A stretch of DNA of 40,315 nucleotides from WO2-35-19 sp964365465 (lineage in GTDB: Bacteria > Patescibacteriota > Minisyncoccia > Phycocordibacterales > WO2-35-19): contig CAYIPT010000005.1 of the NCBI GenBank assembly GCA_964365465.1, positions 1 to 40,315 on the forward strand. Direction: 5' to 3'. The position numbers were made by a program, and so were the translations under genes. Position 1 is the stretch's first letter, and the number at the start of each line of letters is the position of its first letter. The notes under the pieces are model-generated. The model saw only the letters and a program-made list of their open reading frames with translations, made no database searches and was not told where the DNA came from. This document shows positions 30,505 to 38,401 of this stretch, one piece after another.

Positions 30505-31236
30505 CTACGAATAGGAAGGGACACCAGCACTCTCACTCTCAATCTCAATATCTTCAAAATGCTCTTCTTGGCTCACCCGCACCATTCCCTGCTTTACCAA
30601 TTCTAACATAGCCAAAAAGCCCACTATAACATTTATTTTCTCCGTTTTACCCATATCGGAAAAATCTTTAAAACTTGTTTTTAAGCATGTTTTTATTCTT
30701 TCGGACAATTTTTCAATCATTTCTTCCAAACTTATTATTTTTTCAACCATTATCTTTGGCAATTCCTCCATTTTTTGAGGCATATTTTGAAGCGCCTGAT
30801 GCAGAGCGTTTTTAAGGGACAAGAGCGAAATATCCGGTGTTGGGGAAAAAATTACAACCATCCCCTTTTTTTCTTTCGCAAAATACAAAAAATTTCCAAA
30901 CATTCTGCCTATATTCAATGAAAGCTCTTTATATTTTTTATAAGTAACTAACCGGTTTTCTAGATATTCAATGCTTCCTTGCTCTTCTTCGGTCAAGGAT
31001 AAATTAGGCAAAAGCGATTTTGATTTTATGAGAAGCAAAGTAGAGGCCACCAAAATAAAATCAGCCGAATCAGCCATAGGAAATTCTTCAAATGACTTTA
31101 TATGTTCTATGAATTCATCGGCCACTTGGGAGAGCGACACATCGCTTATGTGCATTTTCCTTTTTTCAATCAAATCCAAAACAAGCTCCAACGGCCCCTC
31201 AAACTCCCCCACCCTAACCTTGAAATCTTCCGGCAT
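30505..31236 (-). CDS. scpA: Segregation and condensation protein A (kleisin)
   Basis: 243 residues. The N-terminal FKVRVGEFEGPLELVLDLIE and ISDVSLSQVADEFIEHIKSF segments bind the SMC neck. TLLLIKSKSLLPNLSLTEEE follows, and the C-terminal winged helix (KINVIVGFLAMLELVKQGMV) binds the SMC head. A TAAAAT box sits just before ATG 31236. It is the first gene of the long minus-strand run towards 22.7 kb. Confidence 0.94.
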   Translation of the reverse strand: MPEDFKVRVGEFEGPLELVLDLIEKRKMHISDVSLSQVADEFIEHIKSFEEFPMADSADFILVASTLLLIKSKSLLPNLSLTEEEQGSIEYLENRLVTYKKYKELSLNIGRMFGNFLYFAKEKKGMVVIFSPTPDISLLSLKNALHQALQNMPQKMEELPKIMVEKIISLEEMIEKLSERIKTCLKTSFKDFSDMGKTEKINVIVGFLAMLELVKQGMVRVSQEEHFEDIEIESESAGVPSYS

Positions 31237-31312
31237 AAGGCTATTTTAGCACAAAAATCCCCAAGTAGTTTTTTATGCACATTTTCTAAATTGCTAAAAA
31301 TTTTGGTTTATG

Positions 31313-31318
31313 TATAAT
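31313..31318 (+). promoter_or_regulatory. -10 box that decides the start of the coiled-coil gene
   Basis: TATAAT overlapping codons 2-3 of the longer reading from ATG 31310. A transcript from here cannot contain that ATG. Confidence 0.5.
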
Positions 31319-31342
31319 TTCGTTCAGTTAACTCAAAATATT

Positions 31343-31729
31343 GTGAAAAAGCAAAACAAAAAAGACGAAATTAATTTTAAGGATTTGGCAAAAAATATAG
31401 ACAATTTAAATATTGTTTTTGAACTTATGTCCAAAAATATTGCAACACTTCTGAATGATGCAAAATATCATTCCAAAGAAATTTCTACTCTCAGAGATAG
31501 TTTTACAGGATTAGAAACAAACTTTAATGATTTAACCGAAGTTGTGTCAAAAAGTTTTGAAAAAACTGATGGTAAAATTGATTCTTTAGAAAAAAATCTA
31601 ACATCTAAAATAGATGGCATTAATAATAGAATAGATGATTTGGCTTTGAATAGAGTAAAATATGAGGATTTTATGCCCCTTAAGGATAGAGTAATAAAAA
31701 TAGAACAAAAACTCAGCTTATCTAAATAA
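31343..31729 (+). CDS. Coiled-coil hypothetical protein
   Basis: 128 residues from GTG 31343. Nearly all of it is predicted helical with heptads, for example FNDLTEVVSKSFEKTDGKID and LEKNLTSKIDGINNRIDDLA, ending MPLKDRVIKIEQKLSLSK. This fits a tropomyosin-like or phage-tail-fibre-like coiled coil. An in-frame ATG at 31310 exists, but a TATAAT box (31313-31318) lies inside it, which places transcription start near 31325 and makes GTG 31343 the better start. It overlaps aspS tail to tail by eight bases. Function unknown; I recall similar proteins scattered in CPR genomes. Confidence 0.6.
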   Translation: MKKQNKKDEINFKDLAKNIDNLNIVFELMSKNIATLLNDAKYHSKEISTLRDSFTGLETNFNDLTEVVSKSFEKTDGKIDSLEKNLTSKIDGINNRIDDLALNRVKYEDFMPLKDRVIKIEQKLSLSK

Positions 31730-33113
31730 TTTTTTCTATTTTTAATCCCAATTCTTTTAGTTGCTTTTCGGAGATTTCGGAGGGGGCGTTCATCATTAGG
31801 TCTTTGCCCTCGCCTGTTTTGGGATAAGCGATAACTTCGCGTATGTTTGGTTCGTTTTGCAAAATCATAACAATGCGGTCAATACCCGGAGCAAAACCGC
31901 CATGCGGCGGGGCGCCGTAAGTAAAGGCCTCAAGCATATGTCCAAATTTTTTCTGAGTTTCTTCTTCTGAAATATTTAAAAGTTTGAAAACTTGTCTTTG
32001 TTCCGCTTGGTCGTGAATTCTGATTGAGCCGGAGGAAAGTTCATAGCCGTTCAAAACCAAATCATAAGAATTGGCGCGGATGTTAAGTAAATCTTCACCT
32101 CCCATAAATTTTTCTTTGTCTTCCGGTTTTATGGAACAGAATGGGTGATGCGCTGCTGCTATGCTTCCATCATCCCTTTTTTCAAACATTGGAAAGTCCA
32201 TAATCCAAACAAAAGATAATTCGTCCAAATCTTCTTTATTTTTTCTCAAGTCCGGTTTGTCGGTCTTGTATTTTTTCATCACCTCGTCAAAAGTTAATCT
32301 TGGAAAAGGCACCTCTGTAATTTTTTTGCCTGGATACAGAGTTTTGACAAGTTCTATAAACATTTCTTCGGTATAGGCCAAAACATCTTCCTGTTTAACG
32401 AAAGACATTTCAAAATCCAATTGGGTAAATTCCGGTTGCCTGTCCCCCCTTTGGTCCTCATCGCGCATGCATCTGGCAATCTGAAAATATTTTTCAAACC
32501 CGGCCACCATTGAAAGCTGTTTGAATTGCTGGGGCGATTGGGGTAGAACATAAAACTTGCCCTGATGCAGGCGCGATGGCACCACATATTCCCGCGAACC
32601 CTCTGGTGTCCCCTTCATCATTATGGGCGTCTCAATTTCCACGAAATTGTTTTTGTGCATATATTCGCGAAAGAATGTGATTATTTTGTCACGCACTCTT
32701 ATATTTTTCTGCATCCTCTCGCTTCTCAAATCCAAATATCTGTATTTGAGCCGCGCATCTTCGTTGACTTCTTTGGTATCCGCTGAAATATCAAAAGGCA
32801 ATGTTTCGGCCTTATTTAAGACCTCAATATTTTTTATTTCAATTTCAATATCGCCATTCTGTATTTTTTCGTTTACATTTTTATCCGGCCTTTTGTTTAC
32901 AACTCCCATGATTGCAAGTACCCATTCAGTACGAACATCTTTTGCTATTTCCATAGCAGGACTATCAGACAAAACCACGCACTGAACAATTCCAGTCATA
33001 TCGCGCATATCCATAAAAACCATTTTGCCCTGATCCCTTCTCACATTAACCCAACCCTTAATCAAAACTTCTTTACCAATATGCTCTTTTAAATCTTTTA
33101 TATAAATTCGCAT
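31722..33113 (-). CDS. aspS: Aspartate--tRNA ligase lacking the bacterial GAD insertion
   Basis: 463-residue class II synthetase. The OB-fold anticodon domain (1-105) is followed by class II motifs: the motif 2 segment RCMRDEDQRGDRQPEFTQLD (about 214-233) and motif 3 GGFAPGIDR near the end. The sequence is bacterial type (PDLR, VWIMDFPMFE), but between PDLR (287-290) and ELSFVWIMDF only about nine residues remain, where bacterial enzymes carry the GAD domain of roughly 100 residues. This explains 463 rather than about 590 residues. Whether it is Asp- or Asp/Asn-specific cannot be read. A TATTAT box precedes ATG 33113. Confidence 0.94.
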   Translation of the reverse strand: MRIYIKDLKEHIGKEVLIKGWVNVRRDQGKMVFMDMRDMTGIVQCVVLSDSPAMEIAKDVRTEWVLAIMGVVNKRPDKNVNEKIQNGDIEIEIKNIEVLNKAETLPFDISADTKEVNEDARLKYRYLDLRSERMQKNIRVRDKIITFFREYMHKNNFVEIETPIMMKGTPEGSREYVVPSRLHQGKFYVLPQSPQQFKQLSMVAGFEKYFQIARCMRDEDQRGDRQPEFTQLDFEMSFVKQEDVLAYTEEMFIELVKTLYPGKKITEVPFPRLTFDEVMKKYKTDKPDLRKNKEDLDELSFVWIMDFPMFEKRDDGSIAAAHHPFCSIKPEDKEKFMGGEDLLNIRANSYDLVLNGYELSSGSIRIHDQAEQRQVFKLLNISEEETQKKFGHMLEAFTYGAPPHGGFAPGIDRIVMILQNEPNIREVIAYPKTGEGKDLMMNAPSEISEKQLKELGLKIEKII

Positions 33114-33149
33114 AATTTAATAATACCAAATTTAACAAAACATTCATAT

Positions 33150-33178
33150 TTGACAAGCCAAGCTGATTGGTCTATTGT
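33150..33178 (+). promoter_or_regulatory. Promoter of the 33196 gene
   Basis: TTGACA (33150-33155), 17-base spacer, TATTGT (33173-33178). A Shine-Dalgarno GGAGG (33185-33189) follows, six bases before ATG 33196. Confidence 0.65.
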
Positions 33179-33195
33179 TTTGGTGGAGGCACAAA

Positions 33196-33447
33196 ATGCG
33201 AACCCTTATTGTTTCTTTAATTATTTTTAGCTCGGTGGCCATAACAAGTCTGTGGGGAGTTTTCTTTTCTCAGAGGAAGGCAATCAAAAACCTCGAAGGA
33301 GAAATAGAGAAAAAAGACAAGTACATTGAAAGTTTAGTAGGAAGAAACGAGAAAAATACACAAACCATTCAGACTCAAGAGAAAGAAATAAGGACTCTAA
33401 AAAGAGTGATCGCGTCACTTCAAAGTACGTTCACGACACGCCTATAG
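33196..33447 (+). CDS. Membrane-anchored coiled-coil hypothetical protein
   Basis: 83 residues: MRTLIVSLIIFSSVAITSLW anchor, then a charged coiled coil (KAIKNLEGEIEKKDKYIESL, RNEKNTQTIQTQEKEIRTLK). I chose ATG 33196 because it has a proper Shine-Dalgarno and promoter; an in-frame ATG at 33175 overlaps the -10 box. The layout is DivIC/FtsL-like, but no family signature is visible. It overlaps the 3' end of trpS by 17 bases in convergent orientation. Confidence 0.6.
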   Translation: MRTLIVSLIIFSSVAITSLWGVFFSQRKAIKNLEGEIEKKDKYIESLVGRNEKNTQTIQTQEKEIRTLKRVIASLQSTFTTRL

Positions 33448-34387
33448 CTCTTTTTACATCGCTCATCTTGGCCCTGGCAACCGCCTGGGCCTTTTGTTTT
33501 CCTTCTTCTAAGACCTTATTAACAAAATCCAAATCTTTAGCTATTCCTTCCCTTCTTTCTCTCATTGGCCTTATGAAATTTTTTAAGTCATCAATCAAAA
33601 TTTCTTTTAAAATTTTGTATTTACCTTTATTTTCGTCATAAATTTTTTCAAGTTCCCCTTCCGGCTTTATTAATTTATGGATAGCAAAAACATTTTTTGG
33701 CACTTCCCCTTCGGAGTCAGTAACAATACTCCAAACCGCCTTTTCTATTTCTTCATCGCTGGCAAAAAGCGAGATGGTATTGTTGTAGCTCTTGCTCATT
33801 TTCCTCCCATCAGACCCAGGCACCACCTCAACATCTTTTAAAATATAAGCGTCAGGAAGTTTAAATGTCTCCCCGAATATTCTATTAAATTTTTCAGCCG
33901 TATCTCTGGTAAATTCAATATGCTGTTTTTGGTCTTGGCCTACGGGCACCAAATCAGTATCATAAAGCAAAATATCAGCCGCCATAAGCATGGGGTAAGT
34001 GAAAGTACCGGCGCTGACATCTTCTTCACCACCTTTAGTCACCGCATCTTTATAAGCGTGTGCTCTTTTCAAATATGGTACGGTAGTAATGGTGTCAAAA
34101 ATCCAAGCTAGCTCTGTATGCTCTTGTACATCAGATTGTTTGAATATGACAGATTTTTTAGGATCAAGGCCTATGGTCAAAAAGTCAATTACAACATCCA
34201 AAGACAGTTTTCTCATCTCGGAAACATTTTGAACAAAGTTCAGCGCATGATAATCGGCTATAAAAAAATAATTCGTTCCCTTTTCATTTTCGTTCTGCAA
34301 CTCCATAAACTGGCGCATGGCGCCAAAATAATTACCCAAATGCGGCTTACCCGTCGGCTTAACTCCTGAAAGTATGGTTTTGGACAT
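33431..34387 (-). CDS. trpS: Tryptophan--tRNA ligase
   Basis: 318-residue class I synthetase. GVKPTGKPHLGNYFGA carries the HIGH-type motif (PHLGN, 15-19), the middle AADILLYDTDLVPVGQDQKQ is a TrpRS hallmark, and KMSKS is at 196-200. Length is normal for the bacterial enzyme. A TATTAT box lies about nine bases before ATG 34387. Confidence 0.95.
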   Translation of the reverse strand: MSKTILSGVKPTGKPHLGNYFGAMRQFMELQNENEKGTNYFFIADYHALNFVQNVSEMRKLSLDVVIDFLTIGLDPKKSVIFKQSDVQEHTELAWIFDTITTVPYLKRAHAYKDAVTKGGEEDVSAGTFTYPMLMAADILLYDTDLVPVGQDQKQHIEFTRDTAEKFNRIFGETFKLPDAYILKDVEVVPGSDGRKMSKSYNNTISLFASDEEIEKAVWSIVTDSEGEVPKNVFAIHKLIKPEGELEKIYDENKGKYKILKEILIDDLKNFIRPMRERREGIAKDLDFVNKVLEEGKQKAQAVARAKMSDVKRAIGVS

Positions 34388-34422
34388 ACTCCAATAATAC
34401 CAAACTTTTTTAAATTTGTATC

Positions 34423-34821
34423 CTATACAGAGTGCCCGAATTCTTCATCTTCCGTATCGGCAACTGCCTCTTCTTTGGTCTTATGAACTCGGCTGTCAAT
34501 ATGATTGGCTGGCGAATAAATAGTGTAAAGTTTCAAATCTTTGTCTCCTGTATTTATGACATTGTGCTCCACTCCGGCAGGCACAATAAAAGCAAAATTA
34601 TCAGAAAATCCCATTTCCTCCCCGTCCATAATCACCTTGCCTTCGCCTGATTCAATTCTAAAAAACTGGTCCACATTCGGGTGGATTTCTACTCCAATAT
34701 CGCATCCCACAGGCAAAGACATAAGCACTAACTGGCTGTGCCCGCCGGTCCAAATAACTTTCCTGAAATTTTCATTCTTTTCTGTTTCTTCTTCAATATT
34801 TCCAAAATAATGTTTTTTCAT
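34423..34821 (-). CDS. Single-domain cupin protein
   Basis: 132 residues. The cupin core is VEIHPNVDQFFRIESGEGKV (motif 1, with metal ligand candidates His and Glu) and FIVPAGVEHNVINTGDKDLK (motif 2 His). The end, NHIDSRVHKTKEEAVADTED, is typical of small mannose-6-phosphate-isomerase-like cupins often annotated only as cupin proteins. The substrate is unknown. A TATAAT box lies upstream of ATG 34821. Confidence 0.8.
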   Translation of the reverse strand: MKKHYFGNIEEETEKNENFRKVIWTGGHSQLVLMSLPVGCDIGVEIHPNVDQFFRIESGEGKVIMDGEEMGFSDNFAFIVPAGVEHNVINTGDKDLKLYTIYSPANHIDSRVHKTKEEAVADTEDEEFGHSV

Positions 34822-34842
34822 ATTTGTTTTTTCATTATACTT

Positions 34843-35406
34843 TTATTCCAGCGATTTGTCTCTGGGGGATTCCAAAGCTTCAGTGTATTTTTTTATTAAT
34901 TCCTCAATTTCTCTTTTAAATTCTCTCACTGATGCCATCCTAATACCATATTTAAGGCTGATTTTTTCCATCATCAATCTTATTTTGTCTGATATATTTA
35001 TTTGCCCCGGTTGCATCTCGTTGGCTATAATACCTTTGGACACAATCAGTTCTGTAATTGCTTTTTTTAATTCTTCTTCTGTTAAGCCCGCTGCGCTATT
35101 GTATCTTTCAACTATTTCTCTCATTTCAGATATTTGAGAAATTGCATCCCTTGTGCTTATTGGACCCCGCTCTTCCCTTTCTTCCAATCCCCCCGTTTCC
35201 GCCTCTTCTGCGGACACTCTCCCTTTGGGGTAACTGGCTATTAATTGTTCTCTACTCGGTTCATCCCTGTACACGGCAAAATCTCCCTTCCTACCCAATT
35301 CCAATTCTCGTTCTGCGGCTGCCTTTGCCTGAGGATTAATTGGTTGCCCCTCTTTTTCTTTAAGATATTTTTTAAACTCTCTTTTTGCATCAGATTTTCC
35401 TTCCAT
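34843..35406 (-). CDS. Charged helical hypothetical protein
   Basis: 187 residues, soluble, rich in Glu, Lys and Arg. The first half looks disordered (RVSAEEAETGGLEEREERGP); the second half is helical (AISQISEMREIVERYNSAAG, LMMEKISLKYGIRMASVREF). No signal or membrane segment and no recognised motif. It stands alone between the cupin and the methyltransferase genes on the same strand. Confidence 0.55.
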   Translation of the reverse strand: MEGKSDAKREFKKYLKEKEGQPINPQAKAAAERELELGRKGDFAVYRDEPSREQLIASYPKGRVSAEEAETGGLEEREERGPISTRDAISQISEMREIVERYNSAAGLTEEELKKAITELIVSKGIIANEMQPGQINISDKIRLMMEKISLKYGIRMASVREFKREIEELIKKYTEALESPRDKSLE

Positions 35407-35940
35407 AATATTTTGTTAGTTTTTATAATTCTGTCGCCTAAACTCTACCTCTTTTTTGGCAAAAAATCAAAAATGCAATCTCCCAAAATTATTTTGCAGA
35501 CCAAAGAGCGAAGATAGACATCGGCAATAACCTTTCGGAATTTTCCTGCTTGATGGCGAGCTCGCCCGATTCTATTGTACCACCTAAACCTTTTGTCATA
35601 TCGAAGAGTAGATTGGCTACGGATATTGATGAAAGCTCGGTAGAGTACATGTTGAAAATGACAAAAAGCGGCTGATTGCTCAAAATTTGGTGGCAGGCGG
35701 AAAGCAAACCGGGCAGTTTACTTTCAATTTTCCAAACCTCGCCCTTCGGTCCTTTGCCGTAACTCGGCGGATCCATAACAATGGCGTCATATTTTACTCC
35801 CCTCCCAATCTCTTTTTTTAAGAATTTAATCGCATCGTCAATAATCCATCTGATAGGCGCATTTTCCAAACCGGAAAGTTTTTGATTTTCTCTCGCCCAA
35901 TCTACCGCTTGTTTTGAAGCATCTACATGAGTAACTCCGC

Positions 35941-35967
35941 CCTCCCACTTCGCTGAAGCTCCGCGGG
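35941..35967. repeat. G+C-rich palindromic element (family G) inside the methyltransferase gene
   Basis: Contains TCCCACTTCGCTGAAGCTCC (35943-35962), identical on the opposite strand to 25263-25282 in gltX. It is translated as SRGASAKWEG between ASAL and VTHVDAS, where related enzymes run almost directly from the Ala-rich helix into VTHVD. Confidence 0.75.
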
Positions 35968-36173
35968 ATAAGGCACTTGCTGCTACCAAGCTAGCTATCC
36001 CCGTGTATCCAAACAAATTCAAAACATTTGCCGAGATGGGCATCTTCTCGGCAATCCATCGCCATTGTGATATTTGTTCGGGAAAAATGCCGATGTGTTT
36101 AGAAGTGTTTTTGTATTTAATTTTTGCTTTTATCCCCCTATTCCTATATCCACAACTTTTTCAAATGGTTCCA

Positions 36174-36212
36174 AAGGTGAGATCTTTAAAAAATTTCCTA
36201 AGGTCTCACCTT
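36174..36212. repeat. REPIN-like inverted pair inside the methyltransferase gene
   Basis: Arms AAGGTGAGA (36174-36182) and TCTCACCTT (36204-36212), with TTTCCTAAGG in the spacer. It aligns to 24410-24447 in gltX with paired changes in both arms, so the stem is kept. Both are translated in the same phase (GETLGNF and GEALGNF). Confidence 0.82.
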
Positions 36213-36374
36213 GGGGACGCCACCAAGCTCTTGGCTCGTCTCTTACAATCCTTATCCCACCCACTTCTTCCAGCTTCTTTTTATTCCCGCTATCCAGCAG
36301 TTTATAACTCCCCTCCGGCATCTCCCCCGCCCATATTTTTATTGAATTTCGCATGCTTTTACAATATCACAAAA

Positions 36375-38033
36375 TTACAAAAACAAGCGAACGAGGCGGA
36401 GATCGTCGTAGGAATAATGGGGGCCGAGCAGTTCTCTGACTGGGGCCAGTTTGTATTGTCCGCCTTCGCCCATGCCGATTTTGCGGAAAGCGTTGTAAAT
36501 TTCTCTGAATTTGTTTTTTGTGGTGCTTCCTTGCAAATTGCGGATATTATAATTTGGATTTTCTTTTTTTATTTCTTCTATATGATCCAAAACAGTGCCT
36601 ATTTTCAATCCCCTTTCCTTAACAATATCTTTAAGGCTTTTCCCCTCGTCCAGCATTTTTTTGGTTTCCGACACTGTGTCTAATTTTTTTTCTTTTATTT
36701 TTATTTCTTTATTTTTTATTTTATCAGCAAATTCTTTATGCATTTTGGAAATTTTCTCCTGGCCCATCGTTTGAATGTGAAAACAATTTGTTTTAGATAA
36801 CTTTTTGAATTTATCATCAAACTCCAAAACCTCTTCATTTACCCGCAAGGCCATATCATTTATGTCCTTTAAAAAAAGCCCTTCCAGGGAGCGTACCCGC
36901 GAAAGGGCCACATAACCCATTCCCCTTTCAAAGGACTGCGACAAATCAATCAGGGCGTTATCCAGAGACATCCCCTGGCTTTTATGGATGGTAATAGCCC
37001 AAGCCAAACGCAAAGGGAACTGAATTATTTTAGCCAAAATTCTTTTATCTTCTTCTATGGCCCAAGATTCCCTTTCCACCTCAATAGTTTGACCAGACAA
37101 AATCCTCACTTTTATTTCTTCATATCCGCATTTTATAACAACACCCATAGTGCCGTTGACGAAACCCTTGTCAAAATTATTTCTGACAAACATAACCTTG
37201 GCACCCACTTTCAGCCGCAATGTTTCCGGCGCCAGACAGCTTTTTTTTAATGTTTCTACTAAATTATGGCGGCCTCTTTGTTGCATTTCGTATTCGGAAG
37301 ATTTGCCGGGAAGTTTTACCAGCTCCGCCTCATTTTCAGCGTCCACATTTTTATTATGGGAATATAATTTTGTCGGCTCTATCGGCCCCTTCCCAATGTC
37401 GGACGTTTGGCAAAAACGAGTTTGCAGAATTTGCAGAATTTCGTCGGAAACTGAATTTTCCCTGATGCTGTTCAACACTTTTAAGTATTTCAAATCGCTT
37501 TGCCGATGCTGTTCCGAAAGATAGCAAACTTTCAAATTCAGGTCTTTCCATGCGTTGGAATGGTAGGCAAAAAAAGCTTCCGGCTCGCCTACTCTTCTCA
37601 CCGGCGGCAATTGGAAAAAATCTCCGCAAAAAACCACTTGCATGCCGCCAAACGGCTCTGGCGAATTTTTAACTCTTTTTATTATTTTTTCTATCAAATC
37701 AAGCCGGAAATGATGAAGCATTGAAACCTCGTCTATTATCAGGACCGAGGCTTTTTCAACTTTGTTTCTGATATGTTTTTTTTGGCTGATTTCGGTTAAT
37801 TCGTTTTTGTCCAAACTATCTTTAATGCCGATGCCGCTCCAGGAATGAATGGTGGTGCCACCCATGTGAGTGGCGGCAATGCCGGTGGAGGCGGTAATGC
37901 CTATATTGGCGCCAAGGCCTTTCAAATAATTTATATATTCCCTCAAAACAAAGGTCTTGCCGCTGCCGGCAGCGCCGGTCAGAAATACATTCCTGCCCGT
38001 CTTCAAAATATCCAATGTCTCTTTTTGAGTCAT
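36375..38033 (-). CDS. PIF1-like superfamily 1B DNA helicase
   Basis: 552 residues. Walker A GAAGSGKT (20-27), motif Ia ITASTGIAATHMGG, motif II IIDEVSML, GGMQVVFCGDFFQLPPV, the RecD/PIF1-type insertion with KVMFVRNNFDKGFVNGTMGV, and motif VI AWAITIHKSQGMSLDNALID and YVALSRVRSLEGL. It is a 5'-3' helicase of the PIF1/RecD2 group, possibly active on G-quadruplex or replication-fork substrates. The C-terminal 110 residues (KKMLDEGKSLKDIVKERGLK ... LDHIEEI) form a helix-turn-helix like the one attached to RecQ/PIF1 proteins in CPR. A TACAAT box precedes ATG 38033. Confidence 0.92.
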   Translation of the reverse strand: MTQKETLDILKTGRNVFLTGAAGSGKTFVLREYINYLKGLGANIGITASTGIAATHMGGTTIHSWSGIGIKDSLDKNELTEISQKKHIRNKVEKASVLIIDEVSMLHHFRLDLIEKIIKRVKNSPEPFGGMQVVFCGDFFQLPPVRRVGEPEAFFAYHSNAWKDLNLKVCYLSEQHRQSDLKYLKVLNSIRENSVSDEILQILQTRFCQTSDIGKGPIEPTKLYSHNKNVDAENEAELVKLPGKSSEYEMQQRGRHNLVETLKKSCLAPETLRLKVGAKVMFVRNNFDKGFVNGTMGVVIKCGYEEIKVRILSGQTIEVERESWAIEEDKRILAKIIQFPLRLAWAITIHKSQGMSLDNALIDLSQSFERGMGYVALSRVRSLEGLFLKDINDMALRVNEEVLEFDDKFKKLSKTNCFHIQTMGQEKISKMHKEFADKIKNKEIKIKEKKLDTVSETKKMLDEGKSLKDIVKERGLKIGTVLDHIEEIKKENPNYNIRNLQGSTTKNKFREIYNAFRKIGMGEGGQYKLAPVRELLGPHYSYDDLRLVRLFL

Positions 38034-38103
38034 AGGGCTTATTGTATCTCTTTACGCCTATTTTTCAATTTTTTGCCAGCGATATTAAAGATTTTGATTC
38101 GGA

Positions 38104-38132
38104 TTGACTAAAAAAGCAAAAAGTGCTAAATT
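38104..38132 (+). promoter_or_regulatory. Promoter of the 38142 small gene
   Basis: TTGACT (38104-38109), 17-base spacer, TAAATT (38127-38132) preceded by TGC. It is divergent from the helicase gene. Confidence 0.7.
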
Positions 38133-38141
38133 TCTGCCAGA

Positions 38142-38291
38142 ATGTCTCAAGACAAACAAGTACAAGACGACACGCTCCCCATCAGTCGGAGCGAGATGAC
38201 AAAAGAAGAAGTCCAAGGGTTTTTGAAAACCCATGGGCTATCGGGAGAAATTCGGGAGCGGCTACAAGCAGTTGTAACCAAAACCGAATGA
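38142..38291 (+). CDS. 49-residue acidic small protein
   Basis: Starts MSQDKQVQDDTLPISRSEMT and continues with a helical part, EEVQGFLKTHGLSGEIRERL. It is soluble and acidic to neutral, with no membrane segment. A full promoter, ATG ten bases after the -10, and a strong terminator 13 bases after the stop mark it as a complete single-gene unit of about 190 bases. G+C is above that of its neighbours. I do not recognise the family. Confidence 0.65.
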   Translation: MSQDKQVQDDTLPISRSEMTKEEVQGFLKTHGLSGEIRERLQAVVTKTE

Positions 38292-38304
38292 CTTCTCACC
38301 GCAG

Positions 38305-38334
38305 GCGGGCGCTTCACGCGCCCGCTTTTTCATT
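38305..38334 (+). terminator. Strong intrinsic terminator after the 38142 gene
   Basis: Perfect 8-bp stem GCGGGCGC (38305-38312) and GCGCCCGC (38318-38325) with a TTCAC loop, followed by TTTTTCATTTTT. Confidence 0.92.
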
Positions 38335-38401
38335 TTTACTCTCTGGATTTTATAATCGGTTGTAATTTTAACCTCATATTTTTATTTTAACATTTATTTT
38401 T

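Larger units (their letters stand above)
35489..36354 (-). pseudogene. Frameshifted class I rRNA methyltransferase-like gene (COG1092/RlmI type)
   Basis: Two adjoining reading frames make one protein. Part 1 (36354-36130) is the N-terminal segment, MRNSIKIWAGEMPEGSYKLL and WWRP. Part 2 continues from about 36140 down to 35489 and holds HIGIFPEQISQWRW, NVLNLFGYTG (SAM motif I), THVDASKQAV and the motif IV-like VMDPPSYGKG. A single extra G in the GGGGG run (plus-strand C's at 36134-36138) would join them, so this is a one-base deletion or a homopolymer sequencing error. There is no good slippery heptamer. Two palindromic elements lie in the gene: a REPIN-like pair translated as QGETLGNFLKISP, and a family-G element translated as LSRGASAKWEGG. 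Confidence 0.75.

Noticed and set aside
36130..36140. Programmed -1 frameshifting in the methyltransferase gene
   Set aside because: The sequence A-GGG-GGA is a poor slippery heptamer because the P-site tRNA would mispair, and a stop follows at once without an evident stimulator. A homopolymer deletion or sequencing error is simpler.
36003..36683. A 226-codon open frame on the plus strand
   Set aside because: It runs antisense through the methyltransferase and the PIF1-like helicase, both well supported on the minus strand. Its protein is low-complexity Phe/Ser/Leu-rich, the usual antisense shadow.
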